Shown piece after piece: positions 45,787 to 54,771 of a stretch of DNA of 64,000 nucleotides; the stretch's first letter is position 1, and every line of letters starts with the position of its first letter. A model generated the notes under the pieces. It did not search any database. It was given only the letters and a program-made list of their open reading frames with translations, and was not told where the DNA came from. Position numbers and translations under genes: made by a program. The stretch comes from a virus. Where the stretch lies: positions 1 to 64,000 of IMG/VR virus record IMGVR_UViG_3300050821_003950, one strand, 5' to 3'.

Positions 45787-46059
45787 GTGCGCGTCAAGCG
45801 CTGCTACATGAAGTGCGCGCTCCGTCTCGCCGCGTGCGAGGTGAAGCGGATCCCGGTGAAGAACCTGCTCATCTTGAGCGGCTACTACGTCGGATGTCCC
45901 GCGTGCGGACGATCGATGACGGTCTCGACGACGCGCGCGCCCATCGTTGAAGAGGGGCTCGACCCGGGCGAGACGCCGCTCTTGTCGCTCGGCCCCGTTC
46001 CGTGCGAATCGTGCGGAGTCGTGTTCAAGATCCTCCGAGACGAGGTGTCCCTTGTTTGA
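45787..46059 (+). CDS. Small Cys-rich protein after portal
   Basis: 90 residues from GTG 45787. Cys pairs at VGCPACGRSM and PCESCGVVF form a zinc ribbon; KRCYMKCALRLAACEV near the start adds more cysteines. It overlaps the next gene by 8 bases. Function unknown. Confidence 0.6.
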   Translation: MRVKRCYMKCALRLAACEVKRIPVKNLLILSGYYVGCPACGRSMTVSTTRAPIVEEGLDPGETPLLSLGPVPCESCGVVFKILRDEVSLV

Positions 46060-49000
46060 GCTGTACGACGAGGGCGTCGTCGCGATCGACTACATCTTGA
46101 AGGACGCGCTTCACTACGAGGTCAGGAAGGCGCTCGACCCGCTGAACGCGCACCACTTCGAGATCCTGACGAAGTCGATCGCGCAGTCACTCAAGGGCCA
46201 CGTGATCCCCGTCGAGGACGGCGCGCTCAAGAAGGCGATGAACGTGCTCGATGCGAAGTGGACCGAGATGACGCCCGCGGCGCGCGGCAAGCTGCTCGGC
46301 GTCGCGTCGAGCTACCTCGGCGCTCCGGTCGCGCACGCGGTCATGCCGAAGATCGAACAGACGCTCAAGTTCGCCGGGAAGGATCTCGTCGAGGACACGA
46401 AGAAGAGTTCGATCCACACCTACGATCTCAAGATTTCGCCGAGCCTGACCGCGCACGACGATCTCACGTTGTCGAGCCTGATCACCTCGAACGGCAACTA
46501 CATCCGAGATCAGTACGGCAAGCGCTCCGAAGCGTTCAGCTTGAAGGCGAAGGGCGTCGTCGCGAACGGGATCTCGAAGGGGCTCGGTTCGTCCGACATC
46601 ACCGAGGATCTCGTCAAAGAGCTGGGCGACGCGCAGCGCGGGCGCGGCTATTGGGACATGATCGCGATGGTGTTCGCGAACCGCGCGCGGACGACGACGC
46701 AACTGCTCTCGTATCATGAGGCGGGGATCACCTCGTACCTATGGGAGAGCGTGCTCGACGAGGCGACGAGCGATCAGTGTCGCTTCATGCACGGCCGTCG
46801 GTTCAGCATGAAGAAGGCGGTCGCCTCGATCGACAAGGTCGACGCGCTCAAGAACCCGGAAGAGATCGAACAGATTCAACCGTTCCTCTCGGTCGGCAAC
46901 CATCCTGACGGCGGTAAGGGCATCTACTACGACCGCGGCAACGGCGGCGGGCGCGCGTTCGTGACGCAGATCACGAGCAGCGCCGTCGGCTTCAAAGACG
47001 ACACCGGAAGCTACTCGCACATGGGGACGGACGAGTCGCTCGAAGATCAAGGGCTGCACATGCCGCCGATCCACGGACGGTGCCGTTCGACGGTCATCCC
47101 GACCGAGAGCGCGACGTCGCCGGGCGGCGCTCCCCCCGAGCCCGTCGAGGAGCCCGCGGCGCCCCCGCCCCCGCCGAAACTCTCGGGCGGTGCGAAGAAA
47201 GCGGCAGCTCTCGCGCAGCTCGCCGACGTGAATCAAGGCGGCGAGGTCGACTCGTCGAAGTTCTTCGCGAATCACTCCGACGAGATCGACTACCTCGATC
47301 ACCCGATCTTCTCGGTCAATAGCAAGGCGAATTGGGAAGCGAACAAGGTCTCGAAGAAGCCGAACATCGACGACCTCACCTCGACGACGCCGAGCTTCGA
47401 CGCCGACAAGGTCGAGACGTACATCAAAAAGCCGACCGCGCTCGACAAGGCGAAGAAGCCGCAGGTCGTCAAATTCAAGGGGCAGTTCTTGATCCTGTCC
47501 GGGCACGAGCAGATCGCCGCGCAAAAGCTGATGGGGCAGAAGAAGGCTTACGTCGACTTCGTCGACCTCGACAAGCCGACGAAGTCGGGGCTCGTCGTCT
47601 CGCCCGTGGAGCCCGAGCCCCCCGAGACTTCGCTCGCGCACGTCATCACGCCCGTCGAGCCCGAGCCCCCCGCTCCTCCCCCGCCGCTCGCGCCCGCGCT
47701 CGTGCACACGAACCCGAGGGCAGCGGACCCCGAGTACCTGCGCGCCGAGGGCGTGAACATCTTGGGAGAGAAGACCGGCGACGCACGCGGCTCGAACAAG
47801 GGCGGCTTCTACACCGGCAAGGACGGCGTCGCGCGCTACGTGAAGTTCTACGAGGACCACTCGCAGGCGTGGAGCGAGCATCTCGCGAACTCGATCTATG
47901 CCGACCTCGGCCACGCGGCGCCCGAGTCGACGGTGTTCGAGCACGACGGAAAGATCGGCTACGCGTCCGAGATCGTCGCGGGCAAGACGTTGAAGGAAGC
48001 GATGAAGGGGACCGCTGCCGAAACGGTGAAGTACGCGAAAAAGATCATGAGCGGGTTCGCCGCGGACGTCCTCGTCGGAAATTGGGACGTCGTCGGGCTC
48101 GACTACGACAACGTCATGGTGACGAACGCGGGGCAAGTGCTGCGCATCGACAACGGCGGATCGTTCCTCATGCGCGCGAAGGCGGGACGAAAGCCCCCGG
48201 GCGTGCTGAACGACATCACCGAGTGGGACAAGTTCATCGACGCCGGGGTGAACCCTTCCTACTCGACGGTCGCCGGGTTCGCGGGCGTGCACGCCGCGGG
48301 CGAGTTCACCGACGAGATGAAGAAGCAAGTCATCGCCGAGATCGGGAAGATCATGGCGCTGCGCGACGCGCACGGCGGGTGGAAAGGCTACGTCGAGAAC
48401 GTGGCTCCCGGGATCCCGTGGGCCGACAAGAACCTGATCGTCACCATGCTCGAATCGCGAACGAACCGACTTGAGATCAAGGCCGAGGAGTTGAAGCGGC
48501 CCGCGCCGGCCGATCGCGAGCAACCGATCATCGGTCATCTTCCCGTCAAGAAACTTCCGCCCGGTCGGATGCCGATGCCGCTCCCCGAAGGGCACACGGA
48601 CAGTTACAAATGGGACGAGATCGCGCGCTCGCGTTTTCGCGGTGCCCCCGGTCAGGACGGCGTCACGGTGTTCACCGGGAACACCTACGGGATGATCCGA
48701 GCCCACGAGCAAGGGCACGAGAAGTTCGAGGGGTCGTCGATCACTAGCTCAGCGAAGAAGGCGGCGAGCGACATCGAGAAATTCTTCAAGGCTGCGAAGC
48801 CGTCGCCGGGCACCACGGTCTACCGCGGGATCCATAACAAGAAGCTCTACGAGAACGGCCGCGAGATCGAGACGCTCTCGAACGAGAAGATGCAGGCGCT
48901 CCTCGATCGAGAGTTCGTCGAGATGTCGGCGACGTCGTCGACGTCGTGGTCGCCGTCGACCGCGTTCAGCTTCGGGAACATCGACGAGTCGTCGGGCGGC

Positions 49001-49264
49001 TACGATAGCAAGATGAACCGCGTCCTCTTCGTCATGAAGCAAAAGTCGGGCGTGTGCGTGAAGCCGATCTCGCGGTCGGACAGCGAGAATGAGTTCCTTC
49101 TCAAGCAGGGGACGACGTTCAAGATCACCGATCGCTATCGGATCCCGAATCAGAAAAACGTGCTCGTGATCGAGTGCGAGGAAGTGCCCAAGAAACAGCC
49201 CGAGCCGAAGACGTGGAAGCGGTATGACGCCACTGGCACACGAGGCGAAGAAGGGTTACAATAG
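46052..49264 (+). CDS. Polyvalent head protein: morphogenesis + ParB/Srx-like + kinase-like + ADP-ribosyltransferase
   Basis: 1070 residues from TTG 46052, the only suitable start after the overlap. Residues 1-350 are a Mu gpF/SPP1 gp7-like head-morphogenesis domain, ending in the usual DQCRFMHGRRF and MPPIHGRCRSTVIP. After a Pro-rich linker, residues 455-510 (KKPQVVKFKGQFLILSGHEQIAAQKLMGQKKAYVDF) look like a ParB/sulfiredoxin fold. Residues 570-740 are HipA/actin-fragmin-kinase-like: ARYVKFYEDHSQAWSEHLAN (Lys and Glu), GNWDVVGLDYDNVMV (catalytic loop), VLRIDNGGSF (metal Asp). Residues 860-1050 are an ADP-ribosyltransferase with all three marks: TTVYRGIHN (Arg), SATSSTSWSPSTAFSF (Ser-Thr-Ser), SENEFLLKQGTTFKI (Glu-x-Glu). 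The head part would carry the enzymes into the capsid for injection. Confidence 0.85.
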   Translation: MFELYDEGVVAIDYILKDALHYEVRKALDPLNAHHFEILTKSIAQSLKGHVIPVEDGALKKAMNVLDAKWTEMTPAARGKLLGVASSYLGAPVAHAVMPKIEQTLKFAGKDLVEDTKKSSIHTYDLKISPSLTAHDDLTLSSLITSNGNYIRDQYGKRSEAFSLKAKGVVANGISKGLGSSDITEDLVKELGDAQRGRGYWDMIAMVFANRARTTTQLLSYHEAGITSYLWESVLDEATSDQCRFMHGRRFSMKKAVASIDKVDALKNPEEIEQIQPFLSVGNHPDGGKGIYYDRGNGGGRAFVTQITSSAVGFKDDTGSYSHMGTDESLEDQGLHMPPIHGRCRSTVIPTESATSPGGAPPEPVEEPAAPPPPPKLSGGAKKAAALAQLADVNQGGEVDSSKFFANHSDEIDYLDHPIFSVNSKANWEANKVSKKPNIDDLTSTTPSFDADKVETYIKKPTALDKAKKPQVVKFKGQFLILSGHEQIAAQKLMGQKKAYVDFVDLDKPTKSGLVVSPVEPEPPETSLAHVITPVEPEPPAPPPPLAPALVHTNPRAADPEYLRAEGVNILGEKTGDARGSNKGGFYTGKDGVARYVKFYEDHSQAWSEHLANSIYADLGHAAPESTVFEHDGKIGYASEIVAGKTLKEAMKGTAAETVKYAKKIMSGFAADVLVGNWDVVGLDYDNVMVTNAGQVLRIDNGGSFLMRAKAGRKPPGVLNDITEWDKFIDAGVNPSYSTVAGFAGVHAAGEFTDEMKKQVIAEIGKIMALRDAHGGWKGYVENVAPGIPWADKNLIVTMLESRTNRLEIKAEELKRPAPADREQPIIGHLPVKKLPPGRMPMPLPEGHTDSYKWDEIARSRFRGAPGQDGVTVFTGNTYGMIRAHEQGHEKFEGSSITSSAKKAASDIEKFFKAAKPSPGTTVYRGIHNKKLYENGREIETLSNEKMQALLDREFVEMSATSSTSWSPSTAFSFGNIDESSGGYDSKMNRVLFVMKQKSGVCVKPISRSDSENEFLLKQGTTFKITDRYRIPNQKNVLVIECEEVPKKQPEPKTWKRYDATGTRGEEGLQ

Positions 49265-49268
49265 AGAC

Positions 49269-49487
49269 ATGACCACTAGGAGCGACGAGACGGCCGACGG
49301 CTACAAGCTCCCGAGGTACGGCAAGCTTCGCGGGAAGCGTGTGCTCCTCAAGGACGCGCCTGACCGGCTCTCGGCGAGCGATCTCGGCGAGGTGACGGCG
49401 ATGGTCGACGGGAAGAGGATCCGACCTTGGCGTTTCTCGTCTGACGGCTCCGAGGTCAAGGTTCTCGACGACCGGGTCCTGATCTGA
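49269..49487 (+). CDS. Small hypothetical protein
   Basis: 72 residues from ATG 49269, 4 bases after the previous stop. GKLRGKRVLLKDAPDRLSASDLGEVTAMVDGKRIRPWRFSSDGSEVKVLDD is a small beta-barrel-like sequence. TACAAT at 49257 could be a -10 box. Function unknown. Confidence 0.6.
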   Translation: MTTRSDETADGYKLPRYGKLRGKRVLLKDAPDRLSASDLGEVTAMVDGKRIRPWRFSSDGSEVKVLDDRVLI

Positions 49488-49507
49488 AAGTAAAGCGGTA
49501 GCTCGGG

Positions 49508-49537
49508 CTGTTCAATCGCCCGGGAGCGGGATAGGCT
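49508..49537 (+). promoter_or_regulatory. Promoter-like box pair, copy B
   Basis: CTGTTCAATC, 11 bases, GGATAGGCT, then 7 bases to ATG 49545. The first box is identical and the spacing equals copy A at 33157. GGGAGC and GCTCCC around the second box can also pair as a short hairpin. Confidence 0.5.
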
Positions 49538-49544
49538 CCCCTGC

Positions 49545-49868
49545 ATGGCGTCGGTCGTCACGTCCACACCGGGCACGTTCGCGAAGCTCGTCGAAGAGGG
49601 ACAGGTCGGTCGCGTCACGCTCGCGATCGAGGACGCGATCTCGAAGTCGTTCGAGACCCACCCGATGCGTCAGGGCGTCACGGGGATCACGTCCTCCGAG
49701 GTGAAGCGCCGGTTCGATCTATGCGCCTCGGTCTTCGTCGCGCTCCGCGGGGACATGAAGTGGAGCGTCGCGCGCGCGTGCGACCATCTCGCGCTCTACT
49801 TGAAGGACGAGCTTGACGGCGTCGACTGGAAACCGAACGTCCGCAAGTGTTGGATGCCGGGGGACTGA
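49545..49868 (+). CDS. Small hypothetical protein
   Basis: 107 residues, mainly helical (SEVKRRFDLCASVFVALRGDMKWSVARACDHLALYLKDELDG). It follows the promoter-like box and starts the protease/scaffold unit. No known family. Confidence 0.6.
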   Translation: MASVVTSTPGTFAKLVEEGQVGRVTLAIEDAISKSFETHPMRQGVTGITSSEVKRRFDLCASVFVALRGDMKWSVARACDHLALYLKDELDGVDWKPNVRKCWMPGD

Positions 49869-49871
49869 GCG

Positions 49872-50957
49872 ATGGCCGAATGGTCGACCGCCTACGTGAA
49901 CAACCTCCCCGACTCGTCGTTTCTCTTCATCGAGGGCGGCGGCGAGAAGGACGAAGAGGGCAAGACGAAGCCGCGCTCGCTTCGGCATCTCCCGTGGAAG
50001 GACGCCGACGGTAAGGTCGACGACGCGCACGCGCACAACGCGCTTTCGAGAATCCCGCAGACGGACGGGCTCTCGGCTGATAGAAAGTCATCGCTACAGG
50101 ACAAGGTTCGTCGAGCCCTCGGCATCGACACGGAGAAAGACATGAGCACGATCAAGGACACGCTGGCGAAGATCGAGACGCTTCTCGGTGCGACCGTGGG
50201 GCTGACGAAGTCGGTCGAGTTCACGCCGGCCGAGTTCGTCGTGTACGCGCACGAGCAGATCGCGAAGGCCGCGACCGAGAAGGGCGAGCAGTCGACCAAG
50301 CGACTGAAGGCGCTCTACAACGCGGTCGTCGTGTTCAAGGACAACTACGTCGACGGCGAGAGCGAGAGCGTGAAGGTTCCGATCACGTGGCCCGACACGA
50401 CCGCGATGGACGAGAAGTCGAATCAGCTCACCGATCCCGCGAAGTCGGTCACGCAACCGAAACAGACCGCGTTCGCGACTGGTTTCGTCGCGAAGGTCGA
50501 CGCGCTCAAGAGTGCGATCGAAGAGCTGAAGGCGGCGGCGGTCGACGAGCCCGAGGACGAAGAGACCAAGGCCAAGAAGGCGGCCGAGGAAGAGGAAGAC
50601 AAGAAGGCGCAGAAGGCGCTCGAAGACGCGGGGCTGACCGAGGCGGCGAAGCGCCTCTTCGCGAAGGCGAAGGGAAAGAAGGAGTGGGGCAGCGACGCCG
50701 CGGGGGCGAGTGCTCCCGAAGCCGCGGGTCCCGCCGCGCCGAAACCGCCGAAGAAGCCGACGCCCCCGGGCGAGTCGCCCGAGGCGACCGATACGAAGGC
50801 GAAGAAGGGCGACGAGGTCGTCACGAAGGGCATCGACGTCGCGCCGGACGGCACCGTGTGGCCGGGCGACTTGAACACGCCCGAGTTCGTGAAGGACGGC
50901 ACGGTCCCCACGGCGAAATCGTTGGAGTGGGGTAGCGACACGCCGGCCGGCAAGTGA
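49872..50957 (+). CDS. Head-assembly accessory or scaffold-like protein
   Basis: 361 residues. The start AEWSTAYVNNLPDSSFLFIEGGGEKDEEGKTKPRSLRHLPWKDADGKVD...NALSRIPQTDGLS is a domain often found in phage head-operon proteins next to the protease. The middle is a charged alanine-rich coiled coil (EDEETKAKKAAEEEEDKKAQKALEDAGL), and the C-terminus is Pro-rich. The coiled coil is nearly the same as one in the scaffold-like protein at 54791. An assembly role is likely. Confidence 0.6.
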   Translation: MAEWSTAYVNNLPDSSFLFIEGGGEKDEEGKTKPRSLRHLPWKDADGKVDDAHAHNALSRIPQTDGLSADRKSSLQDKVRRALGIDTEKDMSTIKDTLAKIETLLGATVGLTKSVEFTPAEFVVYAHEQIAKAATEKGEQSTKRLKALYNAVVVFKDNYVDGESESVKVPITWPDTTAMDEKSNQLTDPAKSVTQPKQTAFATGFVAKVDALKSAIEELKAAAVDEPEDEETKAKKAAEEEEDKKAQKALEDAGLTEAAKRLFAKAKGKKEWGSDAAGASAPEAAGPAAPKPPKKPTPPGESPEATDTKAKKGDEVVTKGIDVAPDGTVWPGDLNTPEFVKDGTVPTAKSLEWGSDTPAGK

Positions 50958-50969
50958 TCGGGGGTCTTC

Positions 50970-53900
50970 ATGAAGGCCGACGACACGGCGACCCCGCGAC
51001 GCCGCGGCGAGTCGGATCCTGAAGAGAGGATCGTCTCGCGCGAGAAGGACGAAGTCGGCGTCGAGAAAGTTCAGCCCGTCGGGATCTTCGGATACTCGGC
51101 GGGCAAGAGCTTGATCGCGAAGCGACTGGTCAAGCTCTTTCCCGCGCACGACACCTACGTCGAGCCGTTCGCGGGCTCGGCGGCGCTCTTCTTCGCGAAG
51201 ACCGAGGCGCCCGTCGAGGTGCTGAACGATCAAGATGCCGACGTGATGTTCGCCTACAAGGCGATCCAGAAACTCTCGAAGGACGAGCTAGCGAAGTTCG
51301 CGTCGAAGGATTGGGGCGGCTCGCCCGAGCTGTTCAAGAAGCTCCAAGGAAGCGCACCGACCGACAAGCTCGATCGGCTGCACAAGTTCCTCTACGTGAT
51401 GCACTTCACGTTCGGGAAGAGGAAGAACGGGCTCTTTCGATCCGACGGCGTCGGACGCGTGTGCAAGGCGCCTGCGCGCGTCGCGAACCTGCAAGCTCGT
51501 CTGAAGCACGCGAAGATTTTGTGCGGCGACTACGAGAAGGCGATCAAGGGCTACGACAGCAAGAGCGCCTTCCACTTCCTCGATCCTCCCTACGCGGGCT
51601 CGCATGCGTGGGGCGAGATCGGCGAGAAGGGATTCGACGAGGCGCGCTTCCGTAAGGTGCTCGAAGGGATCAAGGGACGGTTCCTTCTCACCTACGGCAC
51701 GACGGGCAAGCTCGACACGTCGGGGTTCGAGGTCAAGAGGATGCGCCAAGTTCGCAACGTGCGCCGCGGGCTCGGCGACACGAACGGCAAGGCGAACCTG
51801 ACGCACTTGATCGTCTCGAACTTCAAGGTCGCCGCGAAGTCGCTCGGCTCGGACGTCGAGCTGGACGACGTGATGCAGATCGTCGACGTCGGCCCCGAGG
51901 GCGAGCACGTGATGATGACGGGATCGCAGACGACCGTGAGTGTCCCCGAGCAGCTCGCGCCTGCGCGCAAGTGGGAGCACGAGAACGACTTGCTCGCGTA
52001 TCCCGCCGAGGTCGGCGCCGTGAAGAGCGACATCCGGCTTCGCTTCCTCGACAAGCGCGTCGAGATGGACTTCGTCGTCCCGATGAACGACACCACGATC
52101 GGGTGGACGCTCGACGTGCAGCGCGCCGAGTTGAACCAACCGCCCGAGCTGGTCATCAAGAATTTCTCGTTCGAGGGGTCGCGGTTCTTTTGGCCGCTGA
52201 CGAAGGGCGTGATCGCCTTCGAGACGCCGAGCGAATCGATCGCGACCGACGTTGCGAAGTTCGACGAGCCGCTCGTCGAGTTCGGACTTCAGACCGAGAC
52301 GAGCCACGAGTATTTCATCTCGAAGAGCGGCGAGTGCGCGGGACAGCTCACGCTCGGGCGCGACGCGGATCGGTTTCCTCCGCTCTTCGATACGCACCCT
52401 TGGCTCGCGACGTACATCGACACAAAATTCATCCCGAACGCCGTCCTCAAGGGCGCGCCGATGCCACCTGACGGCGTGAGCGCGCTTCCTCTCGTTCTCG
52501 AAAAAGCGATCCCGGTCGAGTTCCGATATTGGGAGAGGAAGGGCGACGAGGCGCGCGAGTGCCGCGATGCGCTCATCGCGTCCGGGTTCTTCGAGTCAAC
52601 GATGATGGCCCCGGTCGACGGCGAGCTTGCCCCGGTCGTCGAGAGCTTCAAGCTGTTCGAGCCCGTCGAGACTGCCGAGCCCGTGAGTGAGTGGCCGCTC
52701 TACAAGGCCGCGTCGCTCCTCCGCGACGGCGAGTCGCTCGTCGAGGTGTTCTCGCCCGGCCCCGATGCGATCGCGAAAGCGGCGGGCTCGGGCCGAGTCG
52801 TCTACATCGACGCGGGCGACGTGAACGACGGCGCGCTCGGTGTGCTCGCGAAGTCTCTCGGCACGTCGGCCGACGAGTACATCGTTACGTCCGTCGCGAG
52901 CAGCGAGGCGCACGCCGCGCTCGCGAAGCTCGGCCGCGTGTTCCAATTTCGTCCGGGCGAAGGAGTCGGCGCCGATGCCGTCAAACGTCTTTTCGTCGCA
53001 AGTTTCGGTGTTCGCGGGGACGATATTCTCTGGCTCGACAAGGGGGACGTCCCGAGTCCGACCTACCCTAACGATCCGCGTAAGCCGAAGCTTCGCGAAT
53101 ACACGACCCCGAGCGATGACTCTCCCGACCTTGGAAAAGCTGACGGGAAACATCCTGGCGCACCGGCAGACGATGACACCGTCCGAAGTGTCGTGCATCT
53201 CGCGGACACGATCGGCGACAATCTTGCGCACGCGCGCGCGCACGTGGAGTCCGTCGTCACGTGCAAGGATCTAGACGCGGCACATTGGAACGGCTCGCAC
53301 GCGGCGAAACATCTCGGCGAAGCGGCCGATCACGCGAAGCGGCTCGGCGAGCATATCAACAAACACCCCGAGATGGCCGCGGAGTGGCGGCGGCTCGGCT
53401 CGCTCGATCCGTATCCGCTCCCGTCGACGGCGAAGTTCGCGCTCGCCTCGAAGGCGGCGAAAGAGAAGACGCCGCGCGGCATGCTCGAAGGCTTCGGCCC
53501 GCCGAACGAGTGGAGCGGCTACATCGGCATGGCTCTCGGTCCCGAGCGACGCAAGACGCTCCGCGAGACGTGGGACGCGCTCACGGCCGAAGAGAAGGCG
53601 AAGGTGCAAGCCGCGTTTCAGGCGAGCTTCGAGAAAGCCGAGTTCAACAACCCCGACCCGGGCGGCCCCGGCGATCGCAAGCAACCGCGCGAGCTGGACA
53701 AGGGCACGGGCGACGCGACGTTTCAGACGGGCGAAGCGGGACGGTTGCAGCCCGCGGTTCAATTCGATGTCGCCGGCAACCCGAAGGTGCGCGAGCGCGA
53801 CCACGAGCGCTCACTGAAGATCGTCAAGGCTGACGACTCGGAAGAACACTACGTGCTCGGCATCGTGCTCGAACCCGACGTCGTCGACGCTCAGAAGGAC

Positions 53901-54638
53901 ATCTACTCGTCGACCGAGGTTCGCGACGCGTGCCACAAGTACATGAGCGAGTTTCAGAACAGCGGACTCATGCACAAGGAGATCGTGAACGGGAAGGTCG
54001 TGCTCCTAGAGTGCTATCTCGCACCGTGCGATTTCAGCGTCGGCGATCAGCACGTGAAAAAGGGGACGTGGATGCAAGCGGTCCGCGTGAAGGACGCGAA
54101 GCTTTGGGACGACGTGAAGAAGGGCGCGCTCACCGGCTTCTCGATCGGCGGCAGCGCGAACCGTCAGCCCGACCCGAAGGCGAACCGGAAGTATCTCGCG
54201 CGTAAAGAGAGCGCCGAGAAGAAGATCGCGTTCCAAGGGATCCCGATCCACGTCGACCGCCCGAAGGGCAGTGTTCAGATGGGCGTTGACGCGAAGGGCA
54301 ACGAGTGGAAGCGCGAGTACAAAACCGACTACGGGTTCATCCCTCGCACGAAGGGCGGCGACGGTGAGGGGCTCGACGTCTTCGTCGGCCCGAACAACAA
54401 TTCGCCGTTCGCCTATTGGGTGACGCAGCACAACGACGAGGGCGAGTTCGACGAGTACAAGCTGTTCCTCGGCTACGATTCGCAGGCGGAAGCGAAGAAG
54501 GCTTACGAGGATCACATTCCGAAGAAATACTTCGGCGGCATGCGCGAGGGGACGATCCATCAGATCAAAGCGCTCTTGAACCAAGAGCCGAAAGAGCCGC
54601 TCTCGAAGGCCGTCCGGCTCATGCTCGACGCCGGCTGA
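50970..54638 (+). CDS. Polyvalent protein: Dam-type methyltransferase + XkdF prohead protease + pyrophosphatase-like domain
   Basis: 1222 residues from ATG 50970. Residues 35-290 are a D12-class adenine methyltransferase: FGYSAGKSLIAKRLVKLFPAHDTYVEPFAGSAALFF (SAM-binding motif I) and FHFLDPPYAGS (motif IV DPPY). Residues 300-540 are a beta-rich domain of unknown type (SHEYFISKSGECAGQLTLGR, then VSALPLVLEKAIPVEFRYW). Residues 540-900 hold further alpha/beta and helical parts. Residues 945-1080 (YVLGIVLEPDVVDAQKDIYSSTEVRDACHKYM...MHKEIVNG...KKGALTGFSIGG) are an XkdF-type prohead protease. Residues 1090-1205 (HVDRPKGSVQMGVDAKGNEWKREYKTDYGFIP...DGEGLDVFVGPN...FDEYKLFLGY) match phage inorganic-pyrophosphatase-like domains. 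The protease probably frees the enzymes during head maturation. Confidence 0.85.
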   Translation: MKADDTATPRRRGESDPEERIVSREKDEVGVEKVQPVGIFGYSAGKSLIAKRLVKLFPAHDTYVEPFAGSAALFFAKTEAPVEVLNDQDADVMFAYKAIQKLSKDELAKFASKDWGGSPELFKKLQGSAPTDKLDRLHKFLYVMHFTFGKRKNGLFRSDGVGRVCKAPARVANLQARLKHAKILCGDYEKAIKGYDSKSAFHFLDPPYAGSHAWGEIGEKGFDEARFRKVLEGIKGRFLLTYGTTGKLDTSGFEVKRMRQVRNVRRGLGDTNGKANLTHLIVSNFKVAAKSLGSDVELDDVMQIVDVGPEGEHVMMTGSQTTVSVPEQLAPARKWEHENDLLAYPAEVGAVKSDIRLRFLDKRVEMDFVVPMNDTTIGWTLDVQRAELNQPPELVIKNFSFEGSRFFWPLTKGVIAFETPSESIATDVAKFDEPLVEFGLQTETSHEYFISKSGECAGQLTLGRDADRFPPLFDTHPWLATYIDTKFIPNAVLKGAPMPPDGVSALPLVLEKAIPVEFRYWERKGDEARECRDALIASGFFESTMMAPVDGELAPVVESFKLFEPVETAEPVSEWPLYKAASLLRDGESLVEVFSPGPDAIAKAAGSGRVVYIDAGDVNDGALGVLAKSLGTSADEYIVTSVASSEAHAALAKLGRVFQFRPGEGVGADAVKRLFVASFGVRGDDILWLDKGDVPSPTYPNDPRKPKLREYTTPSDDSPDLGKADGKHPGAPADDDTVRSVVHLADTIGDNLAHARAHVESVVTCKDLDAAHWNGSHAAKHLGEAADHAKRLGEHINKHPEMAAEWRRLGSLDPYPLPSTAKFALASKAAKEKTPRGMLEGFGPPNEWSGYIGMALGPERRKTLRETWDALTAEEKAKVQAAFQASFEKAEFNNPDPGGPGDRKQPRELDKGTGDATFQTGEAGRLQPAVQFDVAGNPKVRERDHERSLKIVKADDSEEHYVLGIVLEPDVVDAQKDIYSSTEVRDACHKYMSEFQNSGLMHKEIVNGKVVLLECYLAPCDFSVGDQHVKKGTWMQAVRVKDAKLWDDVKKGALTGFSIGGSANRQPDPKANRKYLARKESAEKKIAFQGIPIHVDRPKGSVQMGVDAKGNEWKREYKTDYGFIPRTKGGDGEGLDVFVGPNNNSPFAYWVTQHNDEGEFDEYKLFLGYDSQAEAKKAYEDHIPKKYFGGMREGTIHQIKALLNQEPKEPLSKAVRLMLDAG

Positions 54639-54649
54639 AATTCGAGGAT

Positions 54650-54679
54650 TGACACGGCGCGTCCGCGCCTGTCAGAATT
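54650..54679 (+). promoter_or_regulatory. Sigma-70-like promoter for scaffold and capsid
   Basis: TTGACA, 18 bases, CAGAAT. The perfect -35 box is exceptional in this GC-rich DNA. Transcription would start near 54687 and run into the hairpin at 54727. Confidence 0.5.
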
Positions 54680-54726
54680 GCGCACGTAGGCCGACCTTCG
54701 GGTCGCCGGGTTGCTGAGAGTTCTCA

Positions 54727-54771
54727 TGCCCGGGACGGAAACGCAGCACGCGTTTCGGTTCCGGGCATTTT
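54727..54771 (+). terminator. Strong intrinsic terminator-like hairpin
   Basis: TGCCCGGGACGGAAACG pairs with CGTTTCGGTTCCGGGCA with one G-G mismatch and one G-T pair, giving a stem of about 16 pairs with a 7-base loop, followed by TTTT. It is the best intrinsic terminator in the window. Confidence 0.75.
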
